Positions 8,619-15,666 of a stretch of 50,418 nt of DNA are shown here, piece after piece. The DNA is taken from positions 1-50,418 of the forward strand of contig QAMW01000042.1 of the NCBI GenBank assembly GCA_003150235.1, in the 5' to 3' direction. Source of the stretch: Bacteroidales bacterium (GTDB lineage Bacteria > Bacteroidota > Bacteroidia > Bacteroidales > Muribaculaceae). Numbering within the stretch: the first letter of the stretch is position 1; each line of letters begins with the position of its first letter. The position numbers and the translations under genes were made by a program. Below the pieces are notes generated by a model. That model saw nothing but the letters and a program-made list of their open reading frames with translations, was not told the origin of the DNA and did not search any database.

Positions 8619-9734
8619 TTATAAGTTTTTGCCGAAAAATTCAGCGAGTTTGTCGCTTATCTGAGTGACATACTCAGGCACATAATAAGTCTGAATGTGG
8701 GTTGCGCCGGGAATAAGGAACATTTCCTTGTCATCGGTTCCCGTAGCCTTGCTGAAACATTGTTCAGTCATGTACAGAGTGTCGGCATTCTTTCCGGCAA
8801 TCATAAGCAAAGGCTTATTGATTAAAAACATATCTTCCGAAGCATCCCAGTCCATCAAATCCATGAGACTACTTTTGGTGTACCGGAACGTAGAGTTAGG
8901 ATGAGCGTAATTCACCATATAGTAATCATATCCCTCACGGTAGAGGTCAAACGGCAATTTTGCCGCCTGCTCTGGTGTCACGCCACTCATGTCGCCTACA
9001 TATTCGATTTCACCGCCTTCAGCTTCCTTCTGACGGGCGGCACACGCATCGGCAAGACGTTCCTGAATCTGATTAATCTGCGAGTCCATGAATCCGTTAC
9101 GGCGCACCAGTCCGGAATTGAAAAGGCTTAACGTGGCAACTGCCTTGAATCGCTTGTCGGTCTGCGCAGCTTTCGCGGTATAACCTCCTCCCCCACAAAT
9201 GCCAAGCACACCCATGCGGGCGGCATCTACACCGGGATAAGTGGCAAGGATGTCAGCGGCACGGTGGATGTCCTCGACACGATTAGCCGGTTTATCTGTG
9301 TTACGCGGCTCACCTCCGCTCGCGCCCTGGTATGCGGCATCAAAAGCGAGCGTTATATAACCCTTTTCCGCCATAATCTGCGCGTAGTTTCCAGCCACTT
9401 GCTCCTTTACGCCCCCGTTAGGATGCGCGACAACAAGAGCCGGATATTTCTTTGACGCATCATAACCGGCAGGAGTATATACATTTGCCGCAATCCTCAA
9501 TCCGTTCAGGTCGTATGCTATCGGATGAATATTCACTTTACCGGGCTCATTTGCCATGATAGCGTTATTGTACACAAGACCATAAGGATTACCCTTATAG
9601 GAGAGGACATCCTCTACTGCCACGTCTTCAAAAATAGGTCTGGTTTTCATTTCATCAGTTTTTTGAGCCGAGACCGTCACCGAGCACATCATCATCCCGG
9701 CGACTCCGGCTATCAGTTTATATATAATTGTCAT
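8619..9734 (-). CDS. Secreted alpha/beta hydrolase with cysteine nucleophile (dienelactone hydrolase-like)
   Basis: A 371-residue alpha/beta hydrolase with signal peptide (1-24, ending VSAQ). The nucleophile elbow reads LGICGGGGY with Cys180 in place of the usual Ser, as in dienelactone hydrolases. The C-terminal GATHIQTYY supplies the likely catalytic His (about 347), and a candidate Asp lies in GKNADTLYM (about 317). The N-terminal half carries HPNGGVKEQ, a possible oxyanion loop. It resembles YcjY-type hydrolases. The substrate is unknown. The 9742-9937 element separates it from the upstream hydrolase gene and may supply or block its promoter. Confidence 0.85.
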   Translation of the reverse strand: MTIIYKLIAGVAGMMMCSVTVSAQKTDEMKTRPIFEDVAVEDVLSYKGNPYGLVYNNAIMANEPGKVNIHPIAYDLNGLRIAANVYTPAGYDASKKYPALVVAHPNGGVKEQVAGNYAQIMAEKGYITLAFDAAYQGASGGEPRNTDKPANRVEDIHRAADILATYPGVDAARMGVLGICGGGGYTAKAAQTDKRFKAVATLSLFNSGLVRRNGFMDSQINQIQERLADACAARQKEAEGGEIEYVGDMSGVTPEQAAKLPFDLYREGYDYYMVNYAHPNSTFRYTKSSLMDLMDWDASEDMFLINKPLLMIAGKNADTLYMTEQCFSKATGTDDKEMFLIPGATHIQTYYVPEYVTQISDKLAEFFGKNL

Positions 9735-9741
9735 AATTGGA

Positions 9742-9937
9742 ATAAGTAACTCTTAAAAATTAGTTTATAAATTTTTATTTCAGTAACCCTACGGGCTGAT
9801 ACATCCTTATTCGTCTTTCCGGCGATTTCCCGGCTGTCAATCAGTCGTGTAGCCCGCTACACTCCTTCTCTCCACCCGAAAAATCCCTCGAAAATACTTC
9901 ATAATTATATATCAGCTAATTTTTGCGAGTTACTTAT
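9742..9937. mobile_element. MITE-like element with inverted-repeat ends
   Basis: The intergenic stretch is bounded by matching ends: ATAAGTAACTC at 9742-9752 and its exact complement at 9927-9937. After a two-base mismatch a further 9 bp match (AAAAATTAG), so 20 of 22 positions pair. Inside are a perfect hairpin GTGTAGC-CC-GCTACAC (9847-9862) and GC-rich dyads (CCGGCGATTTCCCGG). No reading frame of note is present. Its right edge touches the stop codon of the upstream gene. This fits a small non-autonomous mobile element or dispersed structured repeat. I see only one copy here, so mobility is inference. Confidence 0.55.
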
Positions 9938-10983
9938 CACGTCACATTATCTATCCCCGCGGAGCGGTCAATATGTTTCTCCCAGAACTTAGCGGCATTG
10001 TCGACCCACCCTTCGGCAGTTGTCCCTATGCCAAGCCCGAAACCGTGGCGCAGATTAGGGAACAGATGAAATTCCGCGTCAATGCCGAGTGACTGCAAAG
10101 CCTCAACGCGCCTACGCATGACGGCAGGACTTGCAATACCGTCATTCTCTCCTATCACCACATAGGTCGGTGGATCCTGTCGCGTATAGTCGGAATGTCC
10201 GGTATATCCCATCACCACCGTTGCCGGACGAGCTTCAACAAAATCGCCAAAGGCGGCAGGAGTATATGACCCTATATATGCCGCCATACGCGCACCCGCC
10301 GAGCCTCCCCATACAGAATAATCATCTGTGCTGACGCCCAATTCCGAAGCATGGCGAAAAATATAATCAATCCCGGCCGAGAGGTCTTCGACCGCACTTT
10401 GTGCACCACGATTCACGCTGTATTGTATGACAAAAGCATTGTAGCCCATCTTACTCAACTCAAGCGCAATCGGGAAACCCTCGTGGACAGACCCGACATA
10501 AGAGAAACCGCCGCCGGGACATATCACGGCAAAAGGTGCTCCCGGCTTTCCGGGGAAGAAGAACAATCCGGCATCCTTGCGACCAAGATCATAATACAAA
10601 CGGTCGCCGCGATTTACCATATCAATCATCTCATTGATGTATCCGACGGCGCGACCAGCATCCACATAATTGTGGTAAGGCAGAAGAGAGGGGATTTCGC
10701 TCAGCTTCATTTCCGGGTCATATCGCCATTCAAGCGGGAGAATGTATCGCCCGAAACCCTTGAATGCCGGATTGTCGACCACATCGCCGACCGTATTGGA
10801 AATAGTAAGATGACTGAATTTGTTCATATCGTTTTCATTGTATTCGCCTCGCTCCGGAATCCTTTCCGATTGCACCACATCTAACACATCCTCTTGCGAG
10901 GATGTTGGCGAGCATCCGGCAATAACCGAGAAAAAGGCAACACAAACCGACAATATCACAAGGCGAGGTGTCATAATCATCAA
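9937..10983 (-). CDS. Lipoprotein alpha/beta hydrolase (esterase-like)
   Basis: A 348-residue alpha/beta hydrolase behind a lipoprotein signal (VIAGC, Cys24). The oxyanion loop PGGGF is at 156-160, the nucleophile elbow GGSAG with S228, the acid in GENDG (D281) and the base in LRHGFG (H313). This is the layout of the BD-FAE/acetyl-esterase branch, many of which deacylate plant polysaccharides, but the substrate here is unknown. It follows an aldo/keto reductase gene by 10 bases in the same operon. The inverted repeat of the 9742-9937 element begins at its stop codon. Confidence 0.88.
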   Translation of the reverse strand: MMIMTPRLVILSVCVAFFSVIAGCSPTSSQEDVLDVVQSERIPERGEYNENDMNKFSHLTISNTVGDVVDNPAFKGFGRYILPLEWRYDPEMKLSEIPSLLPYHNYVDAGRAVGYINEMIDMVNRGDRLYYDLGRKDAGLFFFPGKPGAPFAVICPGGGFSYVGSVHEGFPIALELSKMGYNAFVIQYSVNRGAQSAVEDLSAGIDYIFRHASELGVSTDDYSVWGGSAGARMAAYIGSYTPAAFGDFVEARPATVVMGYTGHSDYTRQDPPTYVVIGENDGIASPAVMRRRVEALQSLGIDAEFHLFPNLRHGFGLGIGTTAEGWVDNAAKFWEKHIDRSAGIDNVT

Positions 10984-10993
10984 ATCAACGGAT

Positions 10994-11992
10994 TTATTTC
11001 GTCACTATCTTTGAACCGCCAAACACCTCACTCATGGTAATACCGTCAAGAGCCTCGTCAATATCCTTGACCTCAGCTTCGGAAAGCCTTACATCAACAG
11101 CACCGGCATTTTCTTTCAGACGACAAAGATGACGTGTCCCCGGAATAGGGACAATCCATGGTTTCTTACACAGCATCCACGCAAGTGAAATCTGTGAAGG
11201 GGTTGCGTGTTTCTCATCAGCAAGAGAGTGTATGAGTTCAAACAATCCACGGTTTTTGTCAAAACTCTCTTTTTGAAATTGTGGCATTGCCGCGCGATAA
11301 TCAGTATGCTTGTCAAATTTTGAATCAGCATCGTAATTTTCGGTCAGCAATCCGTTGGCAAGAGGCGAAAAAGCCACAAATCCGACACCGAGCTCATCAA
11401 GTACCGGGAAAATTGCCTCATGCCAGCGAGCCATCATAGAATAACGGTTTTGAACAGCAGTAACGGGACATACCGTATGGGCACGCCGTAGATAATCTTC
11501 CGTGGTTTCCGATATTCCCCAATGGAGTACCTTACCCTCCTTGATGAGGTCAGCCATCACTTGTGCCACTGTCTCCGGCTCAACAGCTGGATCAATCCGG
11601 TGCTGATAGTAGAGGTCGATATGGTCAGTCTGCAAACGGCGAAGCGACCCTTCGACAGATTTACGTATTGTTGCGGGCGATGCATCAGGAATAATCGGAT
11701 GCGGTCCCGCTCCTTCCGGATCATCAAATGTCAATCCGAATTTTGTAGCTATCACCACTTTATCACGATATGGCTTCAACGCGTTGCCCAACAATTCCTC
11801 ATTAGCATGGGGGTCGTCGGGTGTGCCGTATATCTCTGCCGTATCAAACAAGGTATATCCCATGTCGACTGCATCGGCGAGCAACCGGGTCATCTCCTTC
11901 TTGTCGGCAGGTACACCGTAACCATGACTCATGCCCATGCAGCCGAGACCGACCGCCGATACCCTCAAATTTCCTATTTCTCTATATTCCAT
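10994..11992 (-). CDS. Aldo/keto reductase (AKR13/YghZ-like branch)
   Basis: A 332-residue cytoplasmic oxidoreductase with a full catalytic tetrad: D50 and Y55 (FDTAEIY), K84 (IATKFG) and H131 (YYQHRIDP). The N-terminal LGCMGMSHGYG and the C-terminal cofactor loop IPGTRH are typical of the AKR13-type branch, distinct from the second reductase at 7204-8043. It lies 44 bases after the flavodoxin gene and 10 bases before the lipoprotein hydrolase. The physiological substrate is not known. Confidence 0.9.
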   Translation of the reverse strand: MEYREIGNLRVSAVGLGCMGMSHGYGVPADKKEMTRLLADAVDMGYTLFDTAEIYGTPDDPHANEELLGNALKPYRDKVVIATKFGLTFDDPEGAGPHPIIPDASPATIRKSVEGSLRRLQTDHIDLYYQHRIDPAVEPETVAQVMADLIKEGKVLHWGISETTEDYLRRAHTVCPVTAVQNRYSMMARWHEAIFPVLDELGVGFVAFSPLANGLLTENYDADSKFDKHTDYRAAMPQFQKESFDKNRGLFELIHSLADEKHATPSQISLAWMLCKKPWIVPIPGTRHLCRLKENAGAVDVRLSEAEVKDIDEALDGITMSEVFGGSKIVTK

Positions 11993-12036
11993 AATAAATC
12001 TATTTTAATCCTGACACCAAAGGAGATGTATCCCTA

Positions 12037-12645
12037 TCAGTTCCTTACAATCTTTATCTCTTTCAGCCACTCTGCCACATTATTGGCATTTGCAACTCCG
12101 CTGCCGGTAAGTCCAAGCCCGGAAAGATGTGAAGCATCCGGAGTCAGCGTGACAATTTTCTGCAATGTCTCGTCACGATAGGTAGAAGCATAGGTACAGA
12201 ACGGCACCACAGTCTTTCCCTTGAAATCATACGATTCGGTAAAAGTATTTATAATCATTGGTGCAGTATGCCACCATACCGGACATCCGATAAACACAAT
12301 ATCGTAAGAGTCCATATCTTCCACGCTCCCTTTTATAGCGGGACGCGCATCAGAATCGCGCTCCTCCAGCGCCACTTCTGTGCAACGTGTGTATTCCGTT
12401 GGATAAGGATTGACAGGTTCTATTTCAAAAAGTGTACCGCCGGTCTGTTCGGCAATCTGTTGTGCCATGCGCCTTGTGGTCCCACCCCAGCTGAAATATG
12501 CTACAAGGATTTTGCCGTCAGCGGGAATCTCGGTATTGCCATTGTTATCGTCGCCCGAAATCACGGGCTGAGGGTCGTCGCTGCCACAAGCGGCAAGTGA
12601 TGTCATGAATACCGACATCAAGATGAATAAACGTATTTTTTTCAT
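12037..12645 (-). CDS. Lipoprotein flavodoxin (second copy)
   Basis: A 202-residue flavodoxin-fold protein with a good lipobox (SLAAC, Cys20), an acidic linker to about residue 40, the FMN phosphate loop SWGGTT (52-57) and GCPVWWHTAPMIINTF. It is similar in plan to the protein at 8040-8615, with an even clearer anchoring signal. It is the first gene of the minus-strand block; its promoter motif TAATTTTG is on the minus strand at 12673-12680. It is divergent from the Crp-like gene at 12822, a candidate regulator. The redox partner is unknown. Confidence 0.88.
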   Translation of the reverse strand: MKKIRLFILMSVFMTSLAACGSDDPQPVISGDDNNGNTEIPADGKILVAYFSWGGTTRRMAQQIAEQTGGTLFEIEPVNPYPTEYTRCTEVALEERDSDARPAIKGSVEDMDSYDIVFIGCPVWWHTAPMIINTFTESYDFKGKTVVPFCTYASTYRDETLQKIVTLTPDASHLSGLGLTGSGVANANNVAEWLKEIKIVRN

Positions 12646-12672
12646 TGTCCAATATATAAATTAGTTACAATG

Positions 12673-12680
12673 CAAAATTA
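12673..12680 (-). promoter_or_regulatory. Promoter -7 motif for the flavodoxin/reductase block
   Basis: The minus strand reads TAATTTTG, a full TAnnTTTG match, 27 bases before the start codon at 12645. Confidence 0.55.
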
Positions 12681-12809
12681 GATTTATTCATTCTATCTGA
12701 GATTACCTAAATTACGGTACAAAGTGCTTAAATCACCGAAATTCAACCACGCAAAAACATTTCTTTCATTTCTTCACAAATGTGAACTGCCTTTATAAGT
12801 TATACTATG

Positions 12810-12817
12810 TAATTTTG
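12810..12817 (+). promoter_or_regulatory. Promoter -7 motif abutting the Crp-like start codon
   Basis: TAATTTTG ends only 4 bases before the ATG at 12822. If used, transcription would begin about at the start codon, giving a leaderless mRNA. No TTTG is found at the usual -33 spacing. Confidence 0.45.
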
Positions 12818-12821
12818 CAGC

Positions 12822-13391
12822 ATGAATAAATTCTTGAAGGACATAGCGGCAAGATATAATATCGAGATTGAAGCGGTCAGCGATTTCATGAGCCATTTCA
12901 TGATTGCCGATATTGACAAGTCAGAACTAATTGTCAATAAGGATGGGTTTAACGATGAGTTCTATATTTTGAAAGAAGGCATAATACGTGCCTTTATTCC
13001 GACAGAAAGCGAAGACCGGACAATATGGTTCGGATATCCCGGGCAGGCGTTTTTTAATGTATGGTGTTATCATTGGGACAAACCGTCACCAATCGCCATC
13101 GAAGCGGTCACGCCGAGCATCGTCTATCATATTTCCAAAAATAAATTGGAGTCACTGACCGGAAAATCACACTCAATAAGTAACACGGTAAGAAAGATAT
13201 TTGAAGGTCATGCAGCAGAAATGGAAGAAAGCATCACAAATCTATTTATCTGTGATGGCGGACTTGAACGCTATCTGTCAATCTTAAAACACCACCCGGA
13301 GCTACTTCAAAATGTCCCACTCAAAAAACTCGCCTCCTACCTGCAACTAGCACCTCAATCATTAAGCAGAATCCGCTCACTAATTAAATAA
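12822..13391 (+). CDS. Crp/Fnr-family regulator
   Basis: A 189-residue protein with an N-terminal cyclic-nucleotide-binding-fold beta roll (about 20-115; FYILKEGIIRAFIP, then IWFGYPGQAFF) and a C-terminal helical DNA-binding region (about 145-189), where VPLKKLASYLQLAPQSLSRI reads as the helix-turn-helix. There are no Fe-S cysteines and no cAMP-contact arginine pattern, so the effector is unknown. This short form is common in Bacteroidetes beside transporters and redox genes. It is followed 4 bases later by an MFS pump and faces the flavodoxin/reductase block, so it may control both. Confidence 0.85.
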   Translation: MNKFLKDIAARYNIEIEAVSDFMSHFMIADIDKSELIVNKDGFNDEFYILKEGIIRAFIPTESEDRTIWFGYPGQAFFNVWCYHWDKPSPIAIEAVTPSIVYHISKNKLESLTGKSHSISNTVRKIFEGHAAEMEESITNLFICDGGLERYLSILKHHPELLQNVPLKKLASYLQLAPQSLSRIRSLIK

Positions 13392-13395
13392 AGTC

Positions 13396-14565
13396 ATGAA
13401 CAAGTCGATAAGTAAATCATATTATTTATTCCTGATAGTGTTCCTCGGGCTATTGTCGGCATTCGGTCCATTTGTGATTGACATGTATCTGCCGGCATTG
13501 CCTGAAATGACAGTTGTATTTAACTGTGACTCGTCGGCTATACAACTTGGACTCACTTTCTGCATGATCGGTTTAGCCTCCGGTCAAATGCTTTTCGGGC
13601 CCGCAAGTGATAAATTTGGAAGAAAACCTGTACTGATATTCTCATTGATTATATATATCATAGCTTCTGCCATCTGTTGCCTGTCGACCTCAATAGTCGC
13701 ATTTACGACAGCGCGCCTGTTTCAAGGAATAGGAGGAGCGGGAGGCATAGTCCTGTCACGCTCAATCGCAGCCGATTTATATTCAGGAGAAAAGCTCGCG
13801 AAACTCATAGCGATATTAAGTGCAATAAACAATCTCGCGCCGATTGCCGCGCCTGTTGCCGGGGGAGGTGTCGCACACGTCTGGGGATGGCATGGCATAT
13901 TCGTCATCCTTCTTGTTCTTGGAATAGTATTATTAGTGTCATGCCACCAGTTACGGGAAAGCCTTCCCCTATCCCGACGTTTCAAGGGAAACCTTATTTC
14001 TTCCTTGAGAGGCTACAAGATTGTAACAAACATCAAAGGCTTCATCGCCTACAGCATGGTGTATGCGCTCGGAATGGCAGCATTATTTGCCTATATCTCG
14101 GCTACTCCCTTTATCGTTCAATCAATCTATGGATTCTCCGAACTGCAATTTTCTATAGTTTTTGCAGTCAACGCCATAGCTCTTGCCACAGGATCGTATC
14201 TTTCAATCAAATTCAGTTCATTGAAAAAGGCAGCCTTATACGGCACTATAACAGGATGTATATCCTCCCTTTCGGGTATCATACTTACTATATTTATAGG
14301 GAAGATGTTTCTTCTGTATGAGATTCCGATTTTCCTGATGCTTTTCGGCATCGGACTCGTGCTCACAGGGGCGACTGCGCAGGCAATGAACCTTGGGAGG
14401 GAATGTGCGGGAGCGGCTTCGGCGGTAATCGGAGGCATCGGGTATATCGCCGGCGGCATCATATCGCCGTTTGTGGGTATCGGGGATATAGTCCTCACTT
14501 CTTTTATTTTCTGTGGAATCTTCCTTATTGCAGGATGCGTGACAATCTTGAGTCAACCGAAATGA
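13396..14565 (+). CDS. MFS multidrug efflux transporter, Bcr/CflA type
   Basis: A 389-residue inner-membrane protein with about 12 hydrophobic segments. The start of helix 1 reads FGPFVIDMYLPALP, the Bcr/CflA hallmark (Asp29), and motif A follows helix 2 as GPASDKFGRKP (68-78). Helix 4-5 carries the GGAGGIVLSRSIAADL motif. It would export drugs or small metabolites using the proton gradient. It forms a two-gene operon with the Crp-like regulator. Its last 13 bases overlap the 3' end of the convergent hydrolase gene. Confidence 0.92.
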   Translation: MNKSISKSYYLFLIVFLGLLSAFGPFVIDMYLPALPEMTVVFNCDSSAIQLGLTFCMIGLASGQMLFGPASDKFGRKPVLIFSLIIYIIASAICCLSTSIVAFTTARLFQGIGGAGGIVLSRSIAADLYSGEKLAKLIAILSAINNLAPIAAPVAGGGVAHVWGWHGIFVILLVLGIVLLVSCHQLRESLPLSRRFKGNLISSLRGYKIVTNIKGFIAYSMVYALGMAALFAYISATPFIVQSIYGFSELQFSIVFAVNAIALATGSYLSIKFSSLKKAALYGTITGCISSLSGIILTIFIGKMFLLYEIPIFLMLFGIGLVLTGATAQAMNLGRECAGAASAVIGGIGYIAGGIISPFVGIGDIVLTSFIFCGIFLIAGCVTILSQPK

Positions 14566-15227
14566 TTGACGTAAATCCATGAGAAAGCGCGGTCAAGTCT
14601 CTGTTCACCATACTGGTAGTGATTCCCGGGAACTATTTCAAAATAATCATTTATTCCTTTAGAGGAGAGGAAGTCCACAATCTCAGTCGTGTCGGTAAGA
14701 ATCTTTCTGAACTGTGGCACACGAGATTGGCTCTCTTTGTCACCAAGCAAGAAATAAGCCCTACCCTTTTTCGCAGGTATGGACTGAGCTTTGACCCAAT
14801 CCACAAATCCGTCATACCAGAATGAACCTGACAATGACATTATATTTGTAAACCCGTCACATTTCAGCCATTGCCATAATGTGAACAGTCCCGATAGAGA
14901 TACACCGGCAAGAGTGCGCTCAACCGCCGAAGACATATTGAGTTGCCGCTCGACCTGCGGAATCACGCTTTCTTGCAACAGAGTCAAAAAGCGACTCGCC
15001 TCTCCCGCGAAATCCGGAGTTCCGGCAGGGACTCCCGTCGCTTTCCAGGGAGTCAGCTGATTATCCCAGTCAATTTGGGTGACGACCGCTATCGAGACTC
15101 CGAAGCGTTTTGCCGCCTCAATCATCCACCGGTCGAGGATGTCAAGCGGATACAGTATATAGCAAATCCTGTCGGGATAATTTCCCGTTACGGTCACTTT
15201 AAGGTTATTTATCTTGAGTGTCAACAT
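14553..15227 (-). CDS. Alpha/beta hydrolase, esterase-like, in the adenylation operon
   Basis: A 224-residue cytoplasmic hydrolase with no signal peptide. The nucleophile elbow is AGVSLSGLF (Ser near 111) and the C-terminal PGNHYQYGEQR supplies the likely His (near 203); LLGDKESQ may hold the acid. The plan resembles the esterase D/IroE/Fes group, some of which open siderophore esters. It is third in a tight operon: its start overlaps the GNAT gene by 23 bases and it follows the stand-alone adenylation enzyme. It could release or edit the product of that enzyme. The substrate is inferred only from context. Confidence 0.8.
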   Translation of the reverse strand: MLTLKINNLKVTVTGNYPDRICYILYPLDILDRWMIEAAKRFGVSIAVVTQIDWDNQLTPWKATGVPAGTPDFAGEASRFLTLLQESVIPQVERQLNMSSAVERTLAGVSLSGLFTLWQWLKCDGFTNIMSLSGSFWYDGFVDWVKAQSIPAKKGRAYFLLGDKESQSRVPQFRKILTDTTEIVDFLSSKGINDYFEIVPGNHYQYGEQRLDRAFSWIYVNHFG

Positions 15228-15666
15228 ATTTCAATATTCCGGGAAGTTCTTCAAATCCAATCCCTTTATATAACGGGCGAGCCTGAGAAGTTGTTTCAAG
15301 ATATATCTTGTCACATCCCAATTTCCGCGCCCTATCCACAAGATTCCTGACGATGGCGTGACCTATGCCATGTGACCGGTATTGCTGACGCACATATATA
15401 TTCATCAGATAGGCACAATGTCCTGACGGGTTGTCGGGCGAGGGCAATTCATCGGAAAGACAGATGGCACCACATCCGACCTCTTCCTCTTCTACAGTCG
15501 CCACCACCGCGACATGTGAGCCGTCGGGGATATGCCTCTCATAATACTTGCGGTTGGCACGTAGTAATTCATCAGAAGGATCTACGGCAAAAACCTCACG
15601 TATTACCTCGGCGCGCCATTTAATAAGGCGGTCAATATTTTCCAGCAGCTCTATTTTAATTATCAT
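15205..15666 (-). CDS. GNAT acyltransferase in the adenylation operon
   Basis: A 153-residue protein of the GNAT fold. Motif A reads RQQYRSHGIGHAIVRNL (about 93-109), the acetyl-CoA pyrophosphate loop, and motif B ends in PLYKGIGF. It would move an acyl group from CoA to an amine. Its ATG shares a base with the stop codon of the adenylation gene (TAATG), and its 3' end overlaps the hydrolase gene by 23 bases, so the three are translationally coupled. The acceptor may be the amino acid activated by the neighbour or its product; this is inference. Confidence 0.88.
   Translation of the reverse strand: MIIKIELLENIDRLIKWRAEVIREVFAVDPSDELLRANRKYYERHIPDGSHVAVVATVEEEEVGCGAICLSDELPSPDNPSGHCAYLMNIYVRQQYRSHGIGHAIVRNLVDRARKLGCDKIYLETTSQARPLYKGIGFEELPGILKYVDTQDK

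Noticed and set aside
11522..12181. 219-codon plus-strand open frame
   Set aside because: Antisense to the aldo/keto reductase and flavodoxin genes, which have full catalytic motifs; no motif in the antisense product.
13677..14321. 214-codon second frame inside the MFS gene
   Set aside because: Arg/Ser-rich translation typical of an out-of-frame reading; the MFS frame has motif A and about 12 membrane helices.
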